DNA from: Diphasiastrum complanatum
Lineage: Eukaryota > Streptophyta > Lycopodiopsida > Lycopodiales > Lycopodiaceae
Assembly (NCBI GenBank): GCA_029204225.1
Contig: CM055111.1
Coordinates: 31,024,674 to 31,088,673 of the forward strand
Length of the DNA stretch: 64,000 nucleotides
Reading direction: 5' to 3'
Shown: positions 22,701 through 34,033 of the stretch, piece by piece
Layout of the letters: each line of letters starts with the position of its first letter
Numbering within the stretch: the first letter of the stretch is position 1
The notes under the pieces: model-generated
What the model was told of the DNA's origin: nothing
The model's database searches: none
The model's input: the letters and a program-made list of their open reading frames with translations, nothing else
Program-made: the position numbers and the translations under genes

Positions 22701-23770
22701 CCTAAACAAAGAGGTATAGATCCTATGCCATCTATCTTGCATGCTTGATCACTAGCAGTGTATATTGACTTCTTAGAGTCATTACAAGATAGAAGAGTAG
22801 AAAAATAATGCTTGTTAAAGGACATGTGGGAACTAGCCCCACTATCTATCCACCATGTGTCTTGACTTGAAGTTGGTGTAGATGCAACCATTAAGGATGT
22901 GTTGAATCCATCCTCATATTCTTCCTCTTGAGCAATGTTCCCTTGATCTCCTTTGGCTTGTTGATTCTTCTTCAAGTAGCATTCTGAGGCAAAGTGTCCT
23001 TTCTTTCCACAAAAGAAACACTTTAGTTTTGCCTTGTTCTTCACTTTGCCTTTGGAGGTAGATCCTCCATTCTTCATCTCGGCCTCCTTGCCTTGATTTT
23101 TCTTGAATGGATTTTGCTTTTTCTTGCCTTTAGATGTAAAGTTAGCTTTCTCCTCTCCTCCATTAAGTGACATGCTATCCATTCTTGTCTTGAGGTGTAG
23201 AAGCCTACTCTCCTCGGCCACAAGAACATTGTGCAACTTTTCAATGGATGGAAGAGAGTCTTGAATGGCAAATGATTGGACTAAGTTGGTAAACTCATCA
23301 CTTAGACCATTCAAAATGATTTGTACTAGTTCTTGATCTTGGATCTTCTCTCCTATTGCACTTAACTCCTTGTTAAGAGATTTGATCCTAAGAACATACT
23401 CTTGTCCACTCTCTCCACTTCCTTTCATGCTTTGGAAAACTTGATTTCTTAGCATGAGGATTCTTGAAGTATTGTTGGATTCATAAATGCTCTTTAATGA
23501 ATCCCAAGCCTCTTTGGATGAGGTACAAGAAGACACCTCTTTCAAGAGGTCATTGCATACATTTAACTTTATGCAATGTAGAGCTAATCTTGCTCTCTTC
23601 TTGTATTTGGCTTGTTCTTGGGGAGTTTGAGGCTCTTCCTCTACTCCTTGAACTATGTCATATAGATCATGGATCACTAGGAGTGATTCCATTCTCACTT
23701 TCCAAATGGAATAATTTGTGGAAGTGAGTCTCTCACTTGGTTCCATCAAATATCCACCCATGGATGACAT
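19790..23770 (-). CDS. Ty1/copia Gag-Pol polyprotein, intact
   Basis: A single 1326-residue frame with no stop. Domains in order: Gag (about 1-240) with the TNYSIWKVRM start typical of plant copia; zinc knuckle CFFCGKKGHFASEC (251-264), which binds the RNA; aspartic protease DSGASSH (309-315), which cuts the polyprotein; the integrase zinc module with H441, H446, C475 and C478; the integrase core with D505, D567 and E603 at the standard spacing; reverse transcriptase with D920 (QMDVTNAFLNG) and YVDD (1005-1008); and RNase H with YSDSDFAGD (about 1167-1175), SSCEAEYKAL and CDNQ, ending in ADILTKPLSKDPF. The start at 23770 gives the usual Gag N-terminus. Length and order match a complete copia element. 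Gag and Pol share one frame, as usual for plant copia. Confidence 0.96.
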   Translation of the reverse strand: MSSMGGYLMEPSERLTSTNYSIWKVRMESLLVIHDLYDIVQGVEEEPQTPQEQAKYKKRARLALHCIKLNVCNDLLKEVSSCTSSKEAWDSLKSIYESNNTSRILMLRNQVFQSMKGSGESGQEYVLRIKSLNKELSAIGEKIQDQELVQIILNGLSDEFTNLVQSFAIQDSLPSIEKLHNVLVAEESRLLHLKTRMDSMSLNGGEEKANFTSKGKKKQNPFKKNQGKEAEMKNGGSTSKGKVKNKAKLKCFFCGKKGHFASECYLKKNQQAKGDQGNIAQEEEYEDGFNTSLMVASTPTSSQDTWWIDSGASSHMSFNKHYFSTLLSCNDSKKSIYTASDQACKIDGIGSIPLCLGTSKRIDLDNVLYVPTISRNLLSVGQLMDNGLDVHFKNGVCSILKNDKCIASGIKQGRLFKLDANVASESVNLAREELTQVELWHKRLGHPNLQSMESMASKELALGLPRAFKKCGKMCEACGLAKSHKSSYKKSSSRSLSPLDLIHFDVHSFSHASNGGALMYVTFIDDCTRFTWIELLSKKNLVYEAFIKFKSLVEKQLSTSIKALRCDNGGEYTSNKMKDFCEINGIKLQYTCSYTPQQNGVAERKNRSLCECAKSLRLDASLPISFWGEAITCANYLCNRLPSSAIDGISPYQALFDKKPNVKYFKIFGCTCYVHIPLETRRKEDATSFKGIFVGYGENSKGYRIYDPTSKKVKVSKDVLFDESQFAKSLSNGSNPLCIEDLDKSEEDLDKPEEDHDKPEDGDLDPSQKGPRRSSRSKAEPSRLTYVDKGKQKEGSTSSTSYSFLATLIEEPSSFEEACKSKVWRDAMQVEYDALEENHTWNLVNLPRGKKPLACKWIYRIKYNQDGSISKYKARLVAKGFLQIKGLDYEETFAPVAKLVTIRLIICIATLFKWDLYQMDVTNAFLNGFLEEEIYMMQPEGFIKIGEEQKVCYLRKSLYGLKQAPRAWYSRLHDFLYSLGFVLSAYEPSLYFKCNEGKIIILVLYVDDIIMTGIDDDGIGKVKVDLSSEFKMVDLGFLKFILGIEVSRSSNCTFISQSKYATSILERFGMKDCKGIDTPMEHVVKATNEGDEASFEDITLFRKLIGSLIYLTITRPDLSFCVSKLSQSMQAPLIHHWKSAKRVLRYVSSTRFFGILYEGSNLHLRAYSDSDFAGDKMDRKSISAFATFLCGGVISWLSKKQDTISLSSCEAEYKALTSTTKELLWLRRLLMELHVLEAEEIPYIFCDNQASQQIASNPIFHARTKHIEIAHHFVREKVQSKEVQLHHVPSSECIADILTKPLSKDPFFKLRYALGIVDRCTLDLPS

Positions 23771-24353
23771 TTTAGAATGAATGCTCTTTTAAAAATCACA
23801 AAGATTTTTGAATTTTAAAAGATCTATGAAGTGGCCTAAAGCTTACTAGAATGCCTATAGGCTTGTCTCTATCAAACTAACACACAAGCTTGAATGATAC
23901 TCAAAGATCTTACCAAAAATTTCTAGCTTTCACTCTCACAAAAAAAATTGCTTTACACTTTTCTTAGAGATTTCACTTCAACTAAGGATCTGAACAAATC
24001 AGCCTCTTAGATCTGATCTTAGACTCTAAAAAGAAATGCTTCAATGATCCAAAACACTATTTGGTCATAGGCATTAGTTAGAATGAATCTAGATCAATAC
24101 TATGCTTCAAAAAGCACCAAAAATGAACTAGTATTGTGATTTTGGGACCAAAAAACACAAAGTAACTTGAATTGAAAGTTGCTGTACGGTTTCACACGTG
24201 TGAAAAGTACATACACAGCCTCCAAGTCGTTTTGATCCAAATGATTACAAGCTATCACTCTAGAAGAACTCGCCCTCACTAGTATTGGCCAAAAAACAAA
24301 TTTTGCCAATGATCTTTACAAGATTTATGATTCAATGATCACTCTCTTACTTA
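23771..24353 (-). other. 5' leader of element A
   Basis: Non-coding DNA between the primer-binding site and Gag. It holds a perfect 16-bp palindrome TTTCACACGTGTGAAA at 24190-24205, the longest version of the box found in the LTRs. Confidence 0.8.
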
Positions 24354-24365
24354 GCTCTGATACCA
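24354..24365 (-). promoter_or_regulatory. Primer-binding site of element A
   Basis: GCTCTGATACCA on the plus strand, i.e. TGGTATCAGAGC on the element's coding strand. It is complementary to the 3' end of initiator-Met tRNA and touches the 5' LTR with no spacer. Confidence 0.95.
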
Positions 24366-25227
24366 TGATAAATTTTACAGTTTTTAGGACAATAATGATT
24401 GTACTTTACAATCATAGAGAGTTATTGGTTGCTTAATCAATGAATCTATCAAGTTCTACACATTAGATCTTGATCTAGATTCACTACACTTGGATTTAAG
24501 CAAGAGCAATGGATCAACACATCATTTTTTAGTGAGAGCGGCTTCACACGTGTGGAGTACTGTCCACTGTACGGCCTGCACCTGAAACAACAAGTACAAT
24601 GATACTAGATAGCAATCATGCATAAAAATCACAAGACAAATGACTAGAAATCTCACAAAAGTGTAGAGTGCAAAAGTCTCATCAATTTTCTTAGCAAAAT
24701 GATGATCCTTTTATGGATCAAGTACATCCATGAGTCTGGTACAGTCCAGCAGGCCTTCACACGTGTGAAGAGTGCCACATCACTCATATCTATCCATTTG
24801 ATCCATCCTTGATCCTTATCCAATAGTTGACCTTCTAGAATATGACTAAAATCCAAAAAGCTAGTCTCCTAGAATATAGGAATATTCCCTACAAAATAGG
24901 ATCTAAGGAAAATGGTCAACTCTTATCTTCTAGTACTCTATACACACATGTGAACATCCACTTGCCATGTGGGAGCATTTACTCATGCACATGCAAGGAA
25001 AAGCTAATTTGTAGGTGACTAGTCAACTTGACTAAAAACTAGTCATTTCATGTTCACACTAACTAGAATGATACAAAATCAATTTGGATATATACAAACA
25101 TGAAAAGTACATCCTTTCACACATGGGAACATGCTCCACACGTGTGAAATCATATCATCAACATATTCTAATGTTTGATCAATATTTACATGAACCAATG
25201 TCAAGTGAGAAGTGACAATTTTCAACA
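24366..25227 (-). repeat. 5' LTR of element A
   Basis: 862 bp and virtually identical to 18915-19776. On the minus strand this copy should drive transcription of the element. It carries the same set of ACACGTGT-centred palindromes. Confidence 0.96.
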
Positions 25228-25232
25228 TACAG
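25228..25232. repeat. Target-site duplication of element A, right copy
   Basis: TACAG, identical to 18910-18914. Confidence 0.95.
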
Positions 25233-26289
25233 GACACCAAATTGGTCGCACGTGCAAGCAGTAAATGCACAAACAACAGGTAGGAGGGCACACTTTTGGC
25301 TAGAGTCCAGCCCAATAAGCCTTGGATCACAAGTTACAAGAACTCTATAAGGTTCATTAGAGAGGCATGGAAGCTTCTAACAGGTCCATCAAGCAATCAT
25401 AAGCTCAGATCATGCAAAAAATGCATTTTTGGCCTCCTTCAACAAGCAAAACTTCAACATGATGGTGTCTTATGCTCACCTATCCAAATTGGATGCATGA
25501 TGGCCCATATCTTTAAGCCTGTAACAAGAACCAACAGGTTCAGACCCCTAATTGAGAGGTATTCATGCTCAAAAATCATCAAAAATACACTAATTTTTGG
25601 TGTTTTGAGCCCCCTAATGGTGTCTAATCCCATCCAAACTTCATGAAAGCTCAGGGGCAGCTTCATTACATCTCATGAAAACGTTCATACCAAGTCTTGG
25701 CTGAGAATTTTGAGATTCACCCCAAAATTAGTCCAAAAAACTTCAAAAAACCTTGGTTTTTGACCAATTTTGACCAAAATTTGTGGGAAAAATCCACAAA
25801 TTCGTGCAATCAGATCCAAATACTTGTAAATACATTGCGTGCAAGCACCAAAAGTTTTGATTTTAGTCAAACATGGTTTCTATAGCCCATTTATGGTCCA
25901 AAAACCCCAATTTTTGGTCCAAAATCACTATCTAATCCACCTTTTGACTATTCCAACATCATGCAATCATTAGATCCAATCAATAATGGCTGTAAAACAG
26001 TAAAGACAATCTGGAAAACGTCCTACACCAGTACCTATGATCAATTTCAAGCAAAAACTTCAATTCTAGGTGAAAAATCCACTAAAATCATAAAAAATCC
26101 TTTGATTTCCAACAAAAACTATGGAGAAATCCCATAATTATGATCTTTAGGCTGAAAGTACACCAAATTTAGAGAAGCCACCTACTTGGAGATCAATTTC
26201 ACCACCTGGAAGTAACATGCAAGGAGAAATCCACAAAAATTGAGAAAATACAAGAAGTAGCTCCACCTTCTGATTGATGCAAATCCATA
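25228..26289 (-). other. Leader-like DNA of element K, adjoining element A
   Basis: No convincing coding frame. The DNA is rich in stretches such as CCAAAAATT and lies between the right edge of element A and a primer-binding site at 26290, so it is probably the long leader of another minus-strand LTR element (K) into which A inserted. The 18650-18909 stretch on the other side of A would then be more of the same element. Confidence 0.5.
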
Positions 26290-26301
26290 GCTCTGATACC
26301 A
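26290..26301 (-). promoter_or_regulatory. Primer-binding site of element K
   Basis: A perfect GCTCTGATACCA on the plus strand, followed by one spacer base and then TGTAAGGATCCCC, the presumed LTR end. Confidence 0.88.
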
Positions 26302-26302
26302 C

Positions 26303-26775
26303 TGTAAGGATCCCCAAATTAAGATCTGACTAGATCCTGTTGCAAAACAACCAAAAGGACACCTGTGGAGCAAAACCGCCCAACCAAACTTAGATCCTTC
26401 TTGGAGTTTCCTCCTGGACCTAGCCCCCAAGCCATAGTGAAGAACCTAAGAGAGAGAGAGGAGAAACTGGCTCAAGAAACTGAATTTCCAATAGGAGGAT
26501 GGGCGAGTTTGCAATGGACATATTCTCCTCATAAGAGAGAGAATATTCTCCTAGGATCCCCATGCAACCTATATTGAGCTATTGACCTTCTATTCTTGCA
26601 TTTAAGCAGTCATTCACTATGCATGTGCTCCTATGTCCAATTATAGGTCTAGGCCCTCATATGATTATTAGTTACTTTACAGGCCAAGCCCGGAATGACG
26701 AGGCATAACTAATAACCATATACACCTGGAGTGATCGGCTATCCACGTTAGGAATTATTCCAATTCCCTTATACA
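26303..26775 (-). mobile_element. Probable 5' LTR of element K
   Basis: It begins TGTAAGGATC next to the primer-binding site and plausibly ends CCTTATACA at 26775, where copia coding sequence of opposite orientation starts. No partner LTR is present in the window. Confidence 0.6.
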
Positions 26776-26926
26776 GGACATGGACATAACAAAGATACTG
26801 AAAACAGTCTTCATACCCACAGAGGAAATGGCAGCTGATATCTTTACAAAGCCACTCAGTAAAGCTTTGCTCGAGAAGCAGCGAAGAAGATTGGGATTCA
26901 TCCAATTGCCTACTTTGAGAGGGAGC
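26776..26926 (+). pseudogene. Ty1/copia RNase H C-terminal end, element L
   Basis: The plus strand reads FIPTEEMAADIFTKPLSKAL, then LEKQRRRLGF, the usual end of a copia polyprotein. It is followed by a polypurine stretch (GAGAGGGAGC) and the start of an LTR. Everything upstream is missing because element K's LTR lies there. Confidence 0.88.
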
Positions 26927-27802
26927 TGTAGAACACCTGATCAAACAGATCTCGATTCTACTAACAAAGTGCACAGTTTACTTGACAAAGGATGAGAAAG
27001 AAACGAACTCGAACTCGAAACAGTTCTATTCATGATGAACTCGAAAGATTCGCAAAACATTCATGAAATCTATCTTGCAGCCAACTCGAAAGATTCGCAA
27101 AACAATTTCTTGTACAAGCTCGTGGTTTCTTGTTGAAGCTCAAAAGATTCGTGAACAGAATCTTGTCGAGAAATATTTTGTTTCTTCTTCAAACCTCAGA
27201 TGTCGAGAAATTGTTGCGAACAATTCATGAAATATTCTAGATTCTTCCTCAAGCTCAAAATTGTCATCTATCGCGAACAATTCACGAAACACGAAAATGT
27301 CACAAAGAGACAAGTGTCGCGAATAATTCGCGAAACACGCAGCTGTAACGAAGAGATAGACTGTCGCAAAATATTTGCAAAAAAAAATTATTCAACCTTG
27401 GAAGCAGAGCGTCTATTTGAATATCAACCATTGTAAACGGTTAGATCTAGTGTTACAGAATTAAAAGAGCAAAAGACGTGTCCTGTAGCAATATACATAC
27501 ATGTGCACTACTCGTTGTAACTCACTCAATTAGAGACAAAACAGTGGGATAAGACAACAAGGAGTGTATTTTGATAATTCAGAGTTAGAGCTATAAAAAT
27601 TTGTTTTTGATCAATAGTTTCTTATTGTCTAAAAGTGTCTAACGTTGTCTCTTAATTCGCACGTTTTATTCAATCAAGGAAAAAACTGTTCTATTAGTAC
27701 ATAGATTAGAAACAGACTTGATTGAAGACACTGATATTAGTTTGATTTATTCAAACTTTCATCTTGTTCTCTGAGGAAGAATTATTACCATTTTTCATAC
27801 AC
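26927..27802 (+). mobile_element. 3' LTR of element L (approximate right end)
   Basis: It starts TGTAGAACACC right after the polypurine stretch and probably ends near CATACA at about 27802. Within it, between 27030 and 27350, variants of GCGAA(C/T)AATTC(A/G)CGAAA recur, including TCGCGAATAATTCGCGA, a near-perfect palindrome. No second LTR is visible. Confidence 0.55.
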
Positions 27803-27804
27803 AC

Positions 27805-28052
27805 AATAGATGAGGCCTCTGATACAAAACACCGTATGAAGTTTGGATAGACTCCAAACCATCACTATCGAATTTATGTGTGTTTAGATTTATCACTTAC
27901 GCTCATATACAAAAGAATATAAAGAAGAAGCTCGACTTTCACAATATCAAATCCATTTTCATTGGTTATGCTATTGTAGATCAAACTTATAAGATGTATG
28001 AGGACACATGTGCACTTGTCATGAAGATAAGCTCAATGAGACTATTGATCAA
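27805..28052 (+). pseudogene. Ty1/copia integrase C-terminal fragment
   Basis: The frame on the plus strand reads KTPYEVWIDSKPSLSNLCVF, then ITYAHIQKNIKKKLDFHN and FIGYAIVDQTYKMYED. This is the conserved stretch just after the copia integrase core. Stops precede it, and the rest of the element is missing. Confidence 0.85.
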
Positions 28053-28601
28053 TTATAGACTACAATACATGAATTGGAGATAATAGCATATGGATATGAA
28101 ATGTGCACTCTTTGATCCTATGGAATCCACCCAAAACATGTTATATTTGCTCTTTAGTAAATAGATCCAACAAAATCTACTAAAATCATCAATGAATATT
28201 ACATATATCTTAGCTCCACTATTGCTAATTGTAGTAAATCCATGAATATCCGAATGTACAAGTTGAAAAGGCTTTGTATATCTAGAAATACATCTAGACT
28301 TATAGGGTAGTCTATGTGACTTAGACAAAGCACAAGACTCGCAAACATGCTTGACATCACTTAAGGAACTTGGAAGACCAATCACAACCTTCTTCCTTGC
28401 CATTACCTCCAATGAATTGAAGTTGACATGTCCCATCCTTTTGTGCCAAACCTCTTGAATAGAAATTTGTTCCCTTGCAACACATCCAACTTGGCTAGCA
28501 ATAACACAAGCATCTACTTTGAACAACTTCCCTTGCCTTTTACCTTTTCCAATCAAGAAATCCTTCCTTTTGATCAAACAAGCATCTCCATCAAACTCCA
28601 C
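28053..28601 (-). pseudogene. Element C (copia), left part: pre-integrase and integrase start
   Basis: The minus strand reads RKDFLIGKGKRQGKLFKVDA, then EVWHKRMGHVNFNSLE, a CESCALSKSHR zinc module, and the integrase core start with LVHSDIHGF and FIDDFSRFCWIYLL. The frame is lost at about 28085. On the right it is interrupted exactly at the target site of element B and continues past 34900. Confidence 0.9.
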
Positions 28602-28606
28602 GTTGA
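28602..28606. repeat. Target-site duplication of element B, left copy
   Basis: GTTGA, repeated at 34896-34900. Confidence 0.95.
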
Positions 28607-29468
28607 TGATAAATTTTACAGTTTTTAGGACAATAATGATTGTACTTTACAATCATAGAGAGTTATTGGTTGCTTAATCAATGAATCTATCAAGTTCTAC
28701 ACATTAGATCTTGATCTAGATTCACTACACTTGGATTTAAGCAAGAGCAATGGATCAACACATCATTTTTTAGTGAGAGCGGCTTCACACGTGTGGAGTA
28801 CTATCCACTGTACGGCCTGCACCTGAAACAACAAGTACAATGATACTAGATAGCAATCATGCATAAAAATCACAAGACAAATGACTAGAAATCTCACAAA
28901 AGTGTAGAGTGCAAAAGTCTCATCAATTTTCTTAGCAGAATGATGATCCTTTTATGGATCAAGTACATCCATGAGTCTGGTACAGTCCAGCAGGCCTTCA
29001 CACGTGTGAAGAGTGCCACATCACTCAGATCTATCCATTTTATCCATCCTTGATCCTTATCCAATAGTTGACCTTCTAGAATATGACTAAAATCCAAAAA
29101 GCTAGTCTCCTAGAATATAGGAATATTCCCTTCAAAATAGGATCTAAGGAAAATGGTCAACTCTTATCTTCTAGTACTCTATGCACACGTGTGAACATCC
29201 ACTTGCCATGTGGGAGCATTTACTCATGCACATGCAAGGAAAAGCTAATTTGTAGGTGACTAGTCAACTTGACTAAAAACTAGTCATTTCATGTTCACAC
29301 TAACTAAAATGATACAAAATCAATTTGGATATATACAAACATGAAAAGTACATCCTTTCACACGTGGGAACGGGCTCCACACGTGTGAAATCATATCATC
29401 AACATATTCTAATGTTTGATCAATATTTACATGAACCAATGTCAAGTGAGAAGTGACAATTTTCAACA
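28607..29468 (-). repeat. 3' LTR of element B
   Basis: 862 bp, TGATAA...TCAACA, closely matching the LTRs of A, including the ACACGTGT-centred palindromes. Here two sites that read ACACATG in A read ACACGTG. Confidence 0.95.
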
Positions 29469-29489
29469 CTCCTCCTCACTTCTAACTTG

Positions 29490-32400
29490 GCAAATCTAGT
29501 GTACATCTATCTACAATTCCAAGAGCATATCTTAACTTAAAAAATGGATCTTTGGACAATGGTTTGGTTAAGATATCAGCTATGCATTCGGATGATGGTA
29601 CATGATGTAGTTGCACTTCCTTGGATTGTACCTTCTCCCTCACAAAGTGGTGAGCTATCTCAATATGCTTTGTTCTAGCATGGAAGATAGGATTTGAAGC
29701 AATTTGTTGAGAAGCTTGATTGTCACAAAATATTTAAGGGATCTCCTCGGCCTCTAGCACATGTAGTTCCATCAAGAGTCTTCTTAGCCATAGGAGCTCT
29801 TTGGTTGTTGAAGTCAATGCCTTGTACTCGGCTTCACAAGAAGATAGTGAGATTGTATCTTGCTTTTTGGAAAGCCAAGATATCACTCCTCCACAAAGAA
29901 ATGTTGCAAATGCACTAATGGACTTCCTATCCATCTTGTCACCTGCAAAATCTGAATCCGAGTAGGCTCTCAAGTGCAAGTTAGATCCTTCATAAAGTAT
30001 GCCAAAAAATCTAGTACTAGAAACATATCTAAGTACTCTTTTGGCACTTTTCCAATGATGAACTAAAGGAGCTTGTATACTTTGACTCAACTTTCTTACA
30101 CAAAAACTTAAGTCAGGTCTAGTGATAGTTAAATAGATTAGAGAGCCTATAAGCTTCCTAAAGAGAGTGATGTCCTCAAAGGATGCTTCATCACCTTCAT
30201 TAGTTGCTTTCACAACATGCTCCATAGGGGTCAATCCCCTTACAATCTTTCATACCAAATCTTTCAAGAATGGAAGTAGCATACTTAGATTGACTTATGA
30301 AAGTACAATTTCTACTTCTAGACACTTCTATCCCAAGTATAAACTTTAGGAAGCCTAGATCTACCATCTTGAACTCACTAGATAAGTCAACTTTTACTTT
30401 GCCTATGCCATCATCATCATTTCCTGTCATAATGATGTCATCAACATAAAGAACCAAAATGATGATCTTTCCTTCATTACATTTGAAATATAAAGAAGGT
30501 TCATAAGCACTTAGTACAAAGCCAAAATAATAGAGAAAATCATGCAACCTAGAGTACCAAGCTCTAGGTGCTTGCTTCAAGCCATATAGGCTCTTCCTTA
30601 AGTAGCACACCTTTTGCTCCTCACCAACCTTGATGAAGCCCTCGGGTTGCATCATGTAGATTTCCTCTTCTAAGAAGCCATTCAAGAAGACATTTGTCAC
30701 ATCCATTTGGTAGAGATCCCATTTGAACAAAGTAGCAATGCAAATGATTAATCTAATAGTTACAAGCTTAGCTATAGGTGCAAATGTTTCTTCATAATCC
30801 AATCCTTTTATTTGAAGAAATCCCTTAGCAACAAGCCTACTTTGTATTTACTAATAGATCCATCTTGATTGTACTCAATTCTATAAATCCACTTACATGC
30901 AAGTGGTTTCTTTCCTCTTGGAAGATTTACAAGATTCCAAGTATGATTCTCTTCTAATGCATCATACTCTACTTGCATTGCATCTCTCCAAACTTTAGAT
31001 TTACATGCTTCTTCAAAAGATGATGGTTCTTCAATCAATGTAGCTAAAAAAGAGTAAGAGGTAGAAGATGTAGAGCCTTCCTTTTGCTTTCCCTTGTCCA
31101 CATAGGTAAGCCTTGAGGTCTCGGCCTTGCTCCTTGATGATCTTCTTGGCCCCTTTTGACTCGGATCCAAATCTCCATCCTCGGGTTTGTCATGATCCTC
31201 CTCGGGTTTGTCAAGATCTTCCTTGGATTTGTCAAGATCTTCAATGCACAATGGTTTAGATCCATTTGACAAGCTCTTAGCAAATTGTGACTCATCAAAA
31301 AGTACATCCTTGCTCACCTTTACTTTCTTGGATGTAGGATCATATATCCTATATCCCTTGCTATTTTCTCCATAGCCAACAAAGATTCTTTGAAGGAGGT
31401 AGCATCTTCTTTCCTTCTAGTCTCAAAAGGAATGTGTACATAACAAGTACATCCAAAGATCTTAAAATCTTTTACATTGGGATTCTTTTAAAGCTAGGTT
31501 TGATAAGGTGAGATCCCATCTATAGCACTACTAGGAAGTCTATTACACAAATAATTAGCACATGTTATGGCTTCTCCCCAAAATGAGATGGGAAGTGATG
31601 CATCAAGCCTCAAGGACTTTGCACACTCACATAGACTCCTATTTTTCCTCTCGGCCACCCCATTTTGTTGAGGGGTGTAGGAACAAGTGTATTGTAACTT
31701 AATACCATTGATCTCACAAAAGTCTTTCATTTTATTGGAGGTGTACTCTCCTCCATTATCACATCTTAGTGCTTTGATAGAAGTACTAAGTTGTTTCTCT
31801 ACTAGAGACTTGAACTTAATGAAAGCTTCATAAACAAGACTTTTCTTTGATAGTAACTCAATCCATGTGAATCTAGTACAATCATCTATAAAAGTTACAT
31901 ACATCAAGGCACCTCCAATACTTGCATGTGAAAAACTATGTACATCAGAATGTATGAGATCCAAGGGAGAGAGAGATCTTGATGAAGATTTCTTGTAAGA
32001 AGATTTGTGTGACTTTGCAAGGCCACATGCCTCACACATTTTTCCACACTTCTTGAAAGCTCTTGGTAGGCCGAGAGCTAGTTCCTTGCTTGCCATTGAC
32101 TCCATATATTGAAGATTAGGATGGCCTAATCTCTTATGCCAAAGCTCCACTTGAGTTAGCTCCTCCCTAGCCAAGTTCACACTTTCACTTGCAACATTAG
32201 CATCCAACTTGAAAAGTCTACCTTGCTTAATGCCACTAGCTATGCACTTATCATTTTTCAAGATGGAACAAACTCCATTCTTGAAATGTACATCTAGTCC
32301 ATTGTCCATTAATTGTCCTACACTAAGCAAGTTTCTTGAAATGGTAGGAACATACAAAGCATTATCTAGATCTATCCTTTTATATGTGCCTAAAGAAAGA

Positions 32401-33438
32401 GGTATAGATCCTATGCCATCTATCTTGCATGCTTGATCACTAGCAGTGTATATTGACTTCTTAGAGTCATTACAAGATAGAATAGTAGAAAAATAATGCT
32501 TGTTAAAGGACATGTGGGAACTAACCCCACTATCTATCCACCATGTGTCTTGACTTGAAGTTGGTGTAGATGCAACCATTAAGGATGTGTTGAATCCATC
32601 CTCATATTCTTCCTCTTGAGCAATGTTCCCTTGATCTCCTTTGGCTTGTTGATTCTTCTTCAAATAGCATTCTGAGGCAAAGTGTCCTTTCTTTCCACAA
32701 AAGAAACACTTTAGTTTTGCCTTGTTCTTCACTTTGCCTTTGGAGGTAGATCCTTCATTCTTCATCTCGGCCTCCTTGCCTTTGCTTTTTCTTGCCTTTA
32801 GATGTAAAGTTAGCTTTCTCCTCTCCTCCATTAAGTGACATGCTATCCATTCTTGTCTTGAGGTGTAGAAGCCTACTCTCCTCGGCCACAAGAACATTGT
32901 GCAACTTTTCAATGGATGGAAGAGAGTCTTGAATGACAAATGATTGGACTAAGTTGGTAAACTCATCACTTAGACCATTCAAAATGATTTGTACTAGTTC
33001 TTGATCTTGGATCTTCTCTCCTATTGCACTTAACTCCTTGTTAAGAGATTTGATCCTAAGAACATACTCTTGTCCACTCTCTCCACTTCCTTTCATGCTT
33101 TGGAAAACTTGATTTCTTAGCATGAGGATTCTTGAAGTATTGTTGGATTCATAAATGCTCTTTAATGAATCCCAAGCCTCTTTGGATGAGGTACAAGAAG
33201 ACACCTCTTTCAAGAGGTCATTGCATACATTTAACTTTATGCAATGCAGAGCTAATCTTGCTCTCTTCTTGTATTTGGCTTGTTCTTGGGGAGTTTGAGG
33301 CTCTTCCTCTACTCCTTGAACTATGTCATATAGATCATGGATCACTAGGAGTGAGTCCATTCTCAATTTCCAAATGGAATAATTTGTGGAAGTGAGTCTC
33401 TCACTTGATTCCATCAAATATCCACCCATGGATGACAT
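29490..33438 (-). pseudogene. Ty1/copia Gag-Pol of element B, broken
   Basis: Compared with the intact frame of element A, the visible breaks are: a stop near 29733 in RNase H (TAC to TAA); a 2-bp deletion near 30229; a 1-bp deletion near 30838; a 1-bp deletion near 31387; a scrambled stretch near 31480-31496; and a 20-bp deletion near 32780 between Gag and the zinc knuckle. All domains are otherwise present: knuckle, protease (DSGVSSH), integrase, reverse transcriptase with YVDD, and RNase H. B could not make its own proteins but might be mobilised by those of A. Confidence 0.94.
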
Positions 33439-34021
33439 TTTAGAATGAATGCTCTTTTAAAAATCACAAAGATTTTTGAATTTTAAAAGATCTATGAAAA
33501 GGCCTAAAGCTTACTAGAATGCCTATAGGCTTGTCTCTATCAAACTAGCACACAAGCTTGAATGATAATCAAAGATCTTACCAAAAATTTCTAGCTTTCA
33601 CTCTCACAAAAAAATTGCTTTACACTTTTCTTAGAGATTTCACTTCAACTAAGGATCTGAACAAATCAGCCTCTTAAGATCTGATCTTAGACTCTAAAAA
33701 GAAATGCTTCAATGATCCAAAACACTATTTGGTCATAGGCATTAGTTAGAATAAATCTAGATCAATACTATGCTTCAAAGAGCACAAAAAATGAACTAGT
33801 ATTGTGATTTTGGGACCAACAAACACAAAGTAGCTTGAATTGAAAGTTGCTGTACGGTTTCACACGTGTGAAAAGTACATACACAGCCTCCAAGTTGTTT
33901 TTATCCAAATGATTACAAGCTATCACTCTAGAAGAACTCGCCCTCACTAGTATTGGCCAAAAAACAAATTTTGCCAATGATCTTTACAAGATTTATGATT
34001 CAATGATCACTCTCTTACTTA

Positions 34022-34033
34022 GCTCTGATACCA
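34022..34033 (-). promoter_or_regulatory. Primer-binding site of element B
   Basis: GCTCTGATACCA, identical to that of element A and adjoining the LTR. Confidence 0.95.

Larger units (their letters stand above)
18915..25227 (-). mobile_element. Complete Ty1/copia retrotransposon, element A
   Basis: The element has 862-bp LTRs at 18915-19776 and 24366-25227, each TGATAA...TCAACA. By eye the LTRs differ at one base (near 19591 and 25043). It is flanked by the perfect duplication TACAG. On the coding (minus) strand the order is 5' LTR, primer-binding site (24354-24365), a leader of about 580 bp, one uninterrupted Gag-Pol frame, a polypurine tract (19777-19790) and the 3' LTR. Everything needed for autonomous copying is present and unbroken. 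The near-identical LTRs point to recent insertion. Element B at 28.6-34.9 kb is an older copy of the same family. Confidence 0.96.
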
